Made by a program: the position numbers and the translations under genes. Positions 23,282-29,573 of a DNA stretch of 30,574 nucleotides are shown here, one piece after another (position 1 is the first letter of the stretch; every line of letters starts with the position of its first letter). Source of the stretch: Chryseosolibacter sp966080355 (GTDB lineage Bacteria; Bacteroidota; Bacteroidia; Cytophagales; Cyclobacteriaceae). The stretch is from contig CBHROW010000011.1 in the NCBI GenBank assembly GCA_966080355.1, positions 1 through 30,574 on the forward strand. The letters run 5' to 3'. The notes below the pieces were generated by a model. The model saw only the letters and a list, made by a program, of their open reading frames with translations, did no database searches and was not told the DNA's origin.

Positions 23282-25432
23282 TCACGCGATCTTCTGCAAG
23301 TGCGTCTTGGGAATATTTACCTCCACATGAGTTCCCTTGTTGGGTTGGCTGGAGAGTTCGATTGTGCCGTTCATGGCATCCACCTGCGTTTTCACCAGGA
23401 ACATGCCGAGGCCTTTCCCGTCTTTATGGGTGTGGAAACGTTGGAACGGTTCAAACAACTTTCGCGAAAAAAGTTTACTATCAAAACCCAAACCGTTATC
23501 GTCAACAACAATTTTCCAATAGCTATTTGATTCTTCGGTGGTGATTTGAATGACCGAGGCGCGTTGGTCGCTCCGATACTTGATTGAGTTTGAGATAAGA
23601 TTCGATAAAATACTGTCGATGTATGCCGGGATGGCGACAATGTAAGAGGCTTTTGCATCGATGCTTACTTGAATGCCGTCACGACCAACTTCCGGTTCAA
23701 AGCGATCGAGGATCTTATCGATCAAGCCACGAACATCGATCATCTCGGTTTTGTCGCTTTGGTTTTTTTGAATATCGAGAATTGAACCAAGATCATGAAT
23801 GATCGCATCAAGGTCTTGCGCTGCTGCCAATAGTTTTTCAAGTATCATCCCATCATCTTTAGAAGTAACGGAAGATTGCTCGAGGATCGCCACAAGGCCC
23901 ATGATGCGAGCAACAGGCGCCCTGAGGTTGTGCGCTGCAATAAAACTAAACTGCTCAACTTGGTGGAGATGTTTTTTCAATTCTTCATTGCTTTGCGCAA
24001 GTTGAAGGGTTCTCTTCTGCACGGCCGACTCGAGCTCCTGGTTTTGTTTCAGGATCATTTCCTTCAATCGTTCGTATGCCTTATTCTGCGTCTCGAGGCG
24101 TTCGTTCTGTAATTTGATCTCTTCCTGGTTGCGAATGAGCTGATCGTTTTGTGACATGATCTCTTCGGTTTGCTCGAAGACCATTTTTCGCAACAATGTT
24201 TTTTGCTCTGAAATGATGCGCATGTTTTCAGATTGCATTTCCATTTTTTCCTGTCGCATCAAATTGTAGCGGTAGCCAAGCGCGAGCGAAAACACCACCA
24301 CTTCCCATGCCAGTGAAATTTCGATTGCATGGGTGTCGAATATGACACTGTAGGCGATCACATCGGTTACCATCAGGATGTTCATCAGCGTTGCAATAAG
24401 AATAGGCGACCACCCGATCAAAAAAACATACGCCATTCGTTTTCGCTTCAACGCGAGGTGAACCGAGGCCCCAAGGAAATAAATCGGCATGAGTGTGCCA
24501 TTGAACATGACGACAAACAACACAAGTGGTTTCGGCAAAAATGTGCCGAACATGATCAGCAACGACAATAAGTAGATCAGCAGTGTGATGACAAGAAATC
24601 GTCTGAGCTCGGTGACAAGCCGGAGTAACTTATTTACGAAAAGCATCTGCGCAAATGTGAAGAGACCCATTTGCCACGGATAAGGATTCAGTGATGGGTG
24701 GTTTGGCCAGAACCATTCAAAAGAATAACCCGTAAAAAAAAGAACGCAGACTATCGCACTGAAAATGTAAAAGCAATAATGAAGATACAGGCTGTCGTCA
24801 ATAATGATGAAGAGGCAGATGTTATACAGCAGCATCACCAGCAGAATTCCGAGCACAGCTAACGAAAGAAATTCAGACGTTCGCGTGCGGTTGACTATTT
24901 CGTTAAAGGACCCGACATCGATTGGCAAGAACATGGGAGGACGGGCCTCTGCTTCTATTGATCCGTAGACGATCGAGGTTGTGTTCGGACGACAGTTGTT
25001 TAATCCGACACCATACCGGCTTGCAGGAATGTCACGCGAATTGAATGGATATGAAAATCCGGTGCTTTTGACACTCCACCGATGCAGAGAATCTTGCGTA
25101 AAAATTTGAATCCGCTCGACATACAGATTATTGACGTAGAGAAAGAGGGGGTCCTGAGTTTGATTGGCGATCACCAGTCGGAACCAGATCTTACCTCTTT
25201 GGCCGGTGAAGTTCGGAGTTCGTTCACCGAGGGAAAAAAATTCACCGTGGGCAAATCGTCTGTGAACTTCTTCGACTGTGAATCGGCTGTCGGGGTCAAG
25301 CAGGTAGATTGCGCTGCCCGCGGCATGGCGGAATTGAATCGCCTGCGAAATCACGAGCGTGTCAGAAGCTTCAGCGAAGACGAGAGCCGGAAGAACAATG
25401 AAAACGAAGAAGATGAACCAGCGTGTTGCCAT
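23282..25432 (-). CDS. 7TMR-DISM sensor histidine kinase
   Basis: A 716-aa membrane kinase. A signal peptide (MATRWFIFFVFIVLPALVFA) precedes a periplasmic 7TMR-DISM extracellular domain (~25-185; GKIWFRLVIANQTQDPLFLYV, NNLYVERIQIF). Seven membrane segments span ~190-400. A long coiled coil (~405-485, Gln/Glu-rich with repeated QNERL/QNQEL heptads) leads to HisKA with H501 in AAHNLRAPVARIMGL, then HATPase: N-box DSILSNLISNSIKYRSD, G1 VDDNGLGFD, G2 GKGLGMFLVKTQ. Asn follows the phosphorylated His where Glu/Asp is usual; this HN form is recurrent in Bacteroidota. Ligand unknown, possibly a carbohydrate. No response regulator adjoins it. It starts 18 nt after the STAS-like gene and is likely cotranscribed. 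Confidence 0.92.
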   Translation of the reverse strand: MATRWFIFFVFIVLPALVFAEASDTLVISQAIQFRHAAGSAIYLLDPDSRFTVEEVHRRFAHGEFFSLGERTPNFTGQRGKIWFRLVIANQTQDPLFLYVNNLYVERIQIFTQDSLHRWSVKSTGFSYPFNSRDIPASRYGVGLNNCRPNTTSIVYGSIEAEARPPMFLPIDVGSFNEIVNRTRTSEFLSLAVLGILLVMLLYNICLFIIIDDSLYLHYCFYIFSAIVCVLFFTGYSFEWFWPNHPSLNPYPWQMGLFTFAQMLFVNKLLRLVTELRRFLVITLLIYLLSLLIMFGTFLPKPLVLFVVMFNGTLMPIYFLGASVHLALKRKRMAYVFLIGWSPILIATLMNILMVTDVIAYSVIFDTHAIEISLAWEVVVFSLALGYRYNLMRQEKMEMQSENMRIISEQKTLLRKMVFEQTEEIMSQNDQLIRNQEEIKLQNERLETQNKAYERLKEMILKQNQELESAVQKRTLQLAQSNEELKKHLHQVEQFSFIAAHNLRAPVARIMGLVAILEQSSVTSKDDGMILEKLLAAAQDLDAIIHDLGSILDIQKNQSDKTEMIDVRGLIDKILDRFEPEVGRDGIQVSIDAKASYIVAIPAYIDSILSNLISNSIKYRSDQRASVIQITTEESNSYWKIVVDDNGLGFDSKLFSRKLFEPFQRFHTHKDGKGLGMFLVKTQVDAMNGTIELSSQPNKGTHVEVNIPKTHLQKIA

Positions 25433-25450
25433 AGCTTTTCACCTTATGCA

Positions 25451-25852
25451 TTAATTGTCAACCTTGGTAAGCCATTGGATCGCCTCGCGTTCATCTGAAA
25501 AAAACTGGTGGATGAAAGGGCTTGCCGCTGATGTGTGATGCAGGTTGTCGGCCGAAAAACGTACAAAGAGTTCACTGGCCAGGAGCGTTGCCTGATATAC
25601 CAAGCCTTGTTGAGCACCGAAGTCGCGCAGAAGGGAGGTTTCAAACTCACGGTCAATGTCGAGAAGCGTTTCGCGCAGCCTGGTGTCGTTCAATAATTTT
25701 CGCACACCGTTTTCGCGTGAGCACCGGATAATGACCGCCAGCTTTTTACGATACACATCACTCCCTACATTTCCAGTCCATGTAGTGACGATGTATCGAC
25801 AGGGTACATTTCTGAATTCGATTTTCAGGTGGGGCTCATCGAGTAAGACCAT
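25451..25852 (-). CDS. Small SpoIIAA/STAS-like protein
   Basis: A 133-aa soluble protein. The order of elements (LKIEFRNVPCRYIVTTWTGNV, a helix, RKLLNDTRLRETLLD, a further helix with ELFVRFSADN, and a terminal FFSDEREAIQWL) resembles the SpoIIAA-like/STAS-SEC14 families, where a strand ending in ND(T/L)R and an EAxxWL helix recur. Members are thought to bind lipids or act as switch proteins. Recognition is by pattern only. It is directly upstream of the 7TMR-DISM kinase on the same strand, so a signalling role is plausible. Single likely start, ATG 25852. Confidence 0.5.
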   Translation of the reverse strand: MVLLDEPHLKIEFRNVPCRYIVTTWTGNVGSDVYRKKLAVIIRCSRENGVRKLLNDTRLRETLLDIDREFETSLLRDFGAQQGLVYQATLLASELFVRFSADNLHHTSAASPFIHQFFSDEREAIQWLTKVDN

Positions 25853-25990
25853 GCAACTATTGATGTCTCTAAAGGTAGCCGCGTGCCTCCTCCAACTTTA
25901 TTGCACTAGGTCCAATTACTATTGTTCCATGTCCCCAATTCTGGTACTTTATATGTTGGACCTTTAACCTATTAAGAGGGGCACCAAAAT

Positions 25991-26310
25991 GGAGTTGCTT
26001 TACTAAAAATACCAAAAGCAGAGTGGGACATTTTGGTTGCGCTCATGCAAAAATTTTGTTTGAACGACAACTATCCGTTCGAGGAGAAGTTGTGAAGAGA
26101 CAAGTTGTTTTACTGGAGGATTTTCGCTCGAAAAGGATTGGTGGCCGTGCGCCTAGATCTGATCATCGGGGAATCGAGAAGCCTGGGTGTCCGTGAACTT
26201 CATCTGGAAGTGGAGCGGCAGAACGCCAGGTGCGTCATTCAACTTTGCTTTCTTCAGCTGATCGCTGGTGCTGCACAGGTTATAGAACTCACATGGAGCT
26301 TCTTGCCGGC
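25991..26310 (+). pseudogene. Remnant of a GNAT N-acetyltransferase
   Basis: Two pieces in different frames read like one GNAT protein. 25991-26095 gives WDILVALMQKF then NDNYPFEEKL and a stop, like the N-terminal helix and NxYPFDEE segment of a common GNAT group. From about 26105 another frame gives ARSLGV-type helix ESRSLGVRELHLEVERQNAR, the strand-beta5/LEVE..N..A block of the same fold. The acetyl-CoA loop (RGxGxG) that should lie between is missing, and the frame is lost again after 26230. So this looks like an old, deleted copy. The assignment rests on short motifs. Confidence 0.45.
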
Positions 26311-26460
26311 ATCACCGAACTGCTGCGAAAAATGCTCGAGACAATTCAAGTTGACTTGCACCTACAAAACCGGGCGACTTATTACCGTAAGATCCTTCAC
26401 GCAGACTTGTTCTTAAAGATCCTCGAAGAAGAGAAACCGCTTCTACCCGGCTGACTGGCG

Positions 26461-26474
26461 ACCGGTTAACCGGT
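26461..26474. repeat. Perfect 14-bp palindrome
   Basis: ACCGGTTAACCGGT reads the same on both strands. It lies in the decayed region 15 nt beyond the A-rich tail of the tRNA terminator. No gene starts near it, so a role as operator is unclear. Confidence 0.6.
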
Positions 26475-26488
26475 ATCTGATCAACCGC

Positions 26489-26524
26489 AAAAATAAAAGA
26501 GGGTTACAGTTCATGTAACCCTCT
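26489..26524 (-). terminator. Rho-independent terminator of tRNA-Asn
   Basis: An 11-bp perfect stem (26498-26508 with 26514-26524, core GAGGGTTACA/TGTAACCCTC) with a 5-nt loop. On the minus strand it is followed by TTTATTTTT (plus-strand A-rich 26489-26497). It begins 10 nt downstream of the mature tRNA 3' end. Confidence 0.92.
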
Positions 26525-26534
26525 GACTTTCAAG

Positions 26535-26608
26535 CTCCTCCTCTAGGGCTTGAACCTAGGACCCCCTGATTAACAGTCAGGTGCTCTAACCAGCTGAGCT
26601 AAGGAGGA
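26535..26608 (-). tRNA. tRNA-Asn (GTT anticodon)
   Basis: A 74-nt cloverleaf on the minus strand. The acceptor stem is TCCTCCT pairing with AGGAGGA, discriminator G; the D-arm is GCTC..GAGC with AGCTGGTTA; the anticodon stem CCTGA/TCAGG holds CTGTTAA with anticodon GTT; the T-arm is CTAGG-TTCAAGC-CCTAG. CCA is not encoded. It stands alone, with its own terminator; an inverted repeat (TTGAGGT 26618-26624 with ACCTCAA 26627-26633) lies 9 nt before its 5' end. Confidence 0.97.
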
Positions 26609-26725
26609 ATTACCGTTTTGAGGTCAACCTCAATTTTGGGACTGCAATATTAATGACTTGAAGGTGATAAAACCAAATCCCCGGAATTTTTATTTGGAAA
26701 GCGGGTTTTAAAAACGAGGTAACAT

Positions 26726-26755
26726 TTTGACGTGACAAACCGTTCACTAACTTTG
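26726..26755 (+). promoter_or_regulatory. Bacteroidota-type promoter of the 6-TM protein/regulator operon
   Basis: TTTG at 26726-26729, an 18-nt spacer and TAACTTTG at 26748-26755 match the -33/-7 consensus. The expected start point is near 26762, just before the ATG at 26775. The -7 box overlaps the first operator copy, so binding there should block transcription. Confidence 0.65.
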
Positions 26756-26771
26756 TAGCTCAAAGTACTTT
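26750..26771 (+). promoter_or_regulatory. Operator copy 1 (ACTTT/AAAGT half-sites)
   Basis: ACTTTG, a 5-nt spacer, CAAAGT and then ACTTT: three alternating half-sites, giving an inverted repeat 26750-26766 and a perfect palindrome AAAGTACTTT at 26762-26771. It differs from copy 2 at only 2 of 22 positions. It covers the -7 box and start site and lies 3 nt before the ATG. The likely binder is the winged-helix regulator encoded by the second gene of this operon (inference). Confidence 0.75.
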
Positions 26772-26774
26772 CGC

Positions 26775-27398
26775 ATGAAGGAAATTTCCGATTATGAAAA
26801 AGACATCGCTTCCATCCGTTCGATGATGGAGCGCACCACCAAGTTCATTTCATTGAGTGGTTTGTCAGGCGTGATGGCAGGGATCTACGCGTTGACCGGA
26901 GCAGTTGCCGCATACTATGCCGTGCACTTTCCGGTTTCCCCATTTCACTATCGGATCTATTCCATCCGAACTCCGGCAACACTCACCAACCTTGTGCTTA
27001 TTGCCACCGCAGTACTGGTAGCATCCATCTCTACCGGTATTCTTCTCAGCCAGCGTAAAGCGAAAAAACACAATGTCAAACTGTGGAACAACGCCAGCAA
27101 AAATATGATGCTGAACATGGCGGTTCCGTTGGTTTCGGGTGGTATCTTTATCCTGATTATGCTTTACTCAGGTCACTTCGGACTTGCCGCACCAGGATGT
27201 TTACTTTTTTACGGCATCGCTTTGATCCAGGGAAGCTCAAATACTTTCGATGAGGTTCGTTATCTCGGATATTGTGAAATTGCACTTGGCCTGGTGTCGG
27301 CTGCGTTTCCCGGCTACGGACTTTTATTCTGGGCGTTCGGATTTGGCGTGCTTCACATCGTATATGGCGCCATCATGTATAACAAATATGACAAGTGA
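26775..27398 (+). CDS. Six-segment integral membrane protein of unknown function
   Basis: A 207-aa inner-membrane protein. A charged N-terminus (KEISDYEKDIASIRSMMERTTKF) precedes about six hydrophobic segments near 27-48, 71-92, 114-131, 137-155, 163-180 and 182-200. No enzyme motif is visible. Proteins of this appearance recur next to HTH_34 regulators in Bacteroidota, but no function is established to my knowledge. It is first in an operon: its TGA overlaps the GTG start of the winged-helix gene (GTGA), so the two proteins are made together, suggesting that one senses membrane state and the other regulates (inference). Confidence 0.8.
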   Translation: MKEISDYEKDIASIRSMMERTTKFISLSGLSGVMAGIYALTGAVAAYYAVHFPVSPFHYRIYSIRTPATLTNLVLIATAVLVASISTGILLSQRKAKKHNVKLWNNASKNMMLNMAVPLVSGGIFILIMLYSGHFGLAAPGCLLFYGIALIQGSSNTFDEVRYLGYCEIALGLVSAAFPGYGLLFWAFGFGVLHIVYGAIMYNKYDK

Positions 27399-27694
27399 AG
27401 AATCCGTTCGATCATTTAGATAAAGTATTGGAACACCGGTTGCGCCTGCAGATCATGTCGGTGCTTGTAGGAGACGATGTGTTCGATTTCAACGCGCTGA
27501 AAGAAGAATTGAATGTAACTGACGGAAATCTCGCTTCACACATCAAAGCACTTGAAAAGGAAAAATACATTTCAATTTCCAAGTCGTTCATCGACCGAAA
27601 ACCAAACACAAAATACCGCATCACCGAACGGGGAAGGAATGCATTCAAAAAACACCTGGACGCACTCGAAGCCGTAGTGAAACAACAGAAATAA
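27395..27694 (+). CDS. Winged-helix transcriptional regulator (HTH_34 type)
   Basis: A 99-aa single-domain regulator related to the ArsR/MarR-like HTH_34 group. RLRLQIMSVL is helix 1, DFNALKEELNVTDGNLASHIKALEKEKYI gives the HTH with recognition helix DGNLASHIKALE, and ISISKSFIDRKPNTKYRITERGRNAFKKHL is the wing and the dimerisation helix. It starts with GTG at 27395, overlapping the stop of the membrane protein gene by 4 nt. No ligand-binding domain or Cys sensor is present. The element shared at 26750-26771 and 27711-27732 on both sides of the gene is its probable operator, implying autoregulation and control of the downstream rSAM/creD genes. Confidence 0.9.
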   Translation: MKNPFDHLDKVLEHRLRLQIMSVLVGDDVFDFNALKEELNVTDGNLASHIKALEKEKYISISKSFIDRKPNTKYRITERGRNAFKKHLDALEAVVKQQK

Positions 27695-27710
27695 TTTTTT
27701 TTAGGCATAT

Positions 27711-27732
27711 ACTTTGTATTTCAAAGTACTTT
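27711..27732 (+). promoter_or_regulatory. Operator copy 2 (ACTTT/AAAGT half-sites)
   Basis: Same layout as the copy at 26750: ACTTTG, 5-nt spacer, CAAAGT, ACTTT, with a perfect palindrome AAAGTACTTT at 27723-27732. It lies 15 nt before the ATG at 27747 and 17 nt after the regulator stop. The preceding ATACTTTG is one base off a TAnnTTTG box, so an internal promoter for the 4-TM protein, radical SAM and creD genes is likely here. Confidence 0.72.
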
Positions 27733-27746
27733 TAAATTATATAATT

Positions 27747-28145
27747 ATGATTCGTGGCTTTTTAAGATTCACCATCCTCACTTACCTCATCGCAAATGCT
27801 ATTGCATCGTTGCTCATCACGCTGTTGGGTGTTCGCGGCCTTCACTATTACCAGGTACTGATCGTTTCCCTTGTCTTTTCGTTTCCCGCACCAATAATGT
27901 TATTTCCCAATTACTTCATCATCCATCGCATTCGTGAGCGGATCAAGCGTATCGGCTGGTCAATTATCTCAATCCTGCTGATCTGCGTGTTGGTAGCGAG
28001 CATCTTCATGAAAGTGATCGAAGACCTGCCCGTTTCCTTTCACGACATCATCATCGTGTTGATAACCCACGCTGTGGCAGGTGTTATCACATTCATGGTA
28101 GTAAGTAGAAAACTTATCTTTCATTCACATTGCGAAAAGCCATGA
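27747..28145 (+). CDS. Small four-segment membrane protein
   Basis: A 132-aa inner-membrane protein with four hydrophobic segments: about 7-27 (FTILTYLIANAIASLLITLLG), 33-54, 71-90 (WSIISILLICVLVASIFM) and 99-120. A basic loop HRIRERIKRI lies between segments 2 and 3. No known domain recognised. ATG 27747 is chosen; an in-frame TTG at 27714 would place the start inside the operator. The stop overlaps the radical SAM start (ATGA), so it is coupled to that gene. Confidence 0.72.
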   Translation: MIRGFLRFTILTYLIANAIASLLITLLGVRGLHYYQVLIVSLVFSFPAPIMLFPNYFIIHRIRERIKRIGWSIISILLICVLVASIFMKVIEDLPVSFHDIIIVLITHAVAGVITFMVVSRKLIFHSHCEKP

Positions 28146-29569
28146 AAGTTAAAATGATCTTGCCGGCCCTTACAGAAGCAGAAAGTCCTTTCTGGCGACC
28201 GATCAAATATTCTTTATTTCCACCGCTAGGACTCGCGACACTGGCTGCTTATCTCGACCCTCATGACGAAGTGATGCTGGAAGATCAACACGTGGAGGTC
28301 GTCAATCTTCACGATGATCCTGACCTTGTTGTCATCCAGGTATACATCACCAACGCGTATCGGGCCTACACTTTCGCAGATCACTATCGCGCGAAGGGCT
28401 GCTACGTAATTCTTGGCGGACTTCACGTGACATCGCTTCCGGATGAAGCCGCGTTGCATGCCGACACGATCTTTCTCGGACCGGGAGAAGAAACGTTTCC
28501 ACAGTTCCTCAACGACTTTCGCGCGGGGCATCCGCTCAAAAGATATTTTTCGTCCATTCGAACATTGAATGGAATTCCTCCGATCAGAAGAGATCTGATC
28601 AAACGCCATCTTTATCTTGTTCCAAACTCGATCGTGGTCACGCGCGGTTGTCCGCATCACTGCAACTTCTGTTATAAGGATGCTTTTTTCGAAGGTGGAA
28701 AAAGTTTTTACACCCAATTGGTAGATGACGCACTGGCCGAGATCGAGCGACTTCCGGGCAGGCATCTTTATTTTCTTGACGACCACCTTTTAGGCAACGT
28801 GCGTTTTGCAGAAGCATTATTCGATGGGATGAAAGGGATGAAGCGCGTGTTCCAATCTGCGGGAACGGTTGACTCAATTATTCGCGGAAATCTGATCGAG
28901 AAAGCTTCCGATGCCGGCTTGCGAAGTTTGTTTGTTGGGTTCGAAACATTTTCTGCAGAAAATCTTCGACAAAGTAACAAGAAGCAAAATCTCAAACGCG
29001 ACTATTCACAAGCTGTGAACAGATTGCACGATCTGGGTATCATGATCAATGGAAGCTTTGTGTTTGGCCTCGATGAAGACGATGAAGACGTTTTTAAACG
29101 CACAGTAGAATGGGGCATCGAAAACGCAATCACTACTTCCACCTATCACATTCTCACTCCATACCCCGGAACGCTTCTCTATCGAGATCTGGAAAAACAA
29201 GGTCGGTTGCTGACGCGTGACTGGAATCTGTACGATACGAGGCATGTTGTCTATCAAACAAAAAACATCACTGCCGAAAAACTCGAATCAGGATACCATT
29301 GGGCTTACCGGGAGTTTTATCGCTGGAGCAACATTTTCCGCGCAAGCGTAAAGCACGATACAATCAAGCATATGGTGAAACACTTTGCTTACACAGGTGG
29401 CTGGAAAAAATTCGAAGCCGTCTGGAATCTTCTCATCAAAACGAAGAATCTCAACAACATGCTTCCTGTGCTTGAGTCAGTCCTTGCCAAAGTCCGACCA
29501 CAAGAACCTGCACATGAACCGATCATTCGCTCAAGTGAAAATCTAAAATCTGAAACTTTAACTTACTAA
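28142..29569 (+). CDS. Cobalamin-binding-domain radical SAM enzyme (class B-like)
   Basis: A 475-aa enzyme. Residues ~1-140 form a B12-binding-like Rossmann domain: PPLGLATLAAYLDPHDEV, LVVIQVYIT, and GGLHVTSLPDEAALHADTIFLGPGEE, the standard family blocks. The radical SAM barrel follows, with the 4Fe-4S ligands C170, C174 and C177 in RGCPHHCNFCY, then LYFLDDHLLGN, LFVGFETFSAENL and NGSFVFGLDEDDEDVF. Residues ~350-475 are a helical C-terminal part with HILTPYPGTLLYRDLE. The same architecture occurs in BchE, HpnJ/HpnR and many enzymes of unknown substrate that methylate or rearrange unreactive carbons. Start ATG 28142 overlaps the upstream stop; creD begins 4 nt after its stop. Lipid or envelope chemistry is guessed from the CreD link only. 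Confidence 0.9.
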   Translation: MKVKMILPALTEAESPFWRPIKYSLFPPLGLATLAAYLDPHDEVMLEDQHVEVVNLHDDPDLVVIQVYITNAYRAYTFADHYRAKGCYVILGGLHVTSLPDEAALHADTIFLGPGEETFPQFLNDFRAGHPLKRYFSSIRTLNGIPPIRRDLIKRHLYLVPNSIVVTRGCPHHCNFCYKDAFFEGGKSFYTQLVDDALAEIERLPGRHLYFLDDHLLGNVRFAEALFDGMKGMKRVFQSAGTVDSIIRGNLIEKASDAGLRSLFVGFETFSAENLRQSNKKQNLKRDYSQAVNRLHDLGIMINGSFVFGLDEDDEDVFKRTVEWGIENAITTSTYHILTPYPGTLLYRDLEKQGRLLTRDWNLYDTRHVVYQTKNITAEKLESGYHWAYREFYRWSNIFRASVKHDTIKHMVKHFAYTGGWKKFEAVWNLLIKTKNLNNMLPVLESVLAKVRPQEPAHEPIIRSSENLKSETLTY

Positions 29570-29573
29570 CTCT

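Larger units (their letters stand above)
25853..26534. other. Decayed intergenic region left of tRNA-Asn
   Basis: About 680 nt with no intact gene. It holds an 8-bp inverted repeat (AGGTCCAA 25908-25915 with TTGGACCT 25956-25963), fragments of a GNAT acetyltransferase, short open frames of no clear origin up to 26452, a 14-bp palindrome and the tRNA terminator. Confidence 0.55.

Noticed and set aside
26230..26454. 74-codon plus-strand frame as a small gene
   Set aside because: It begins inside the GNAT remnant, has no promoter or binding site, and shows no recognisable motif.
27694..27702. T-run after the winged-helix gene as terminator
   Set aside because: No stem precedes the T-run; it is more likely part of the promoter region of the next genes.
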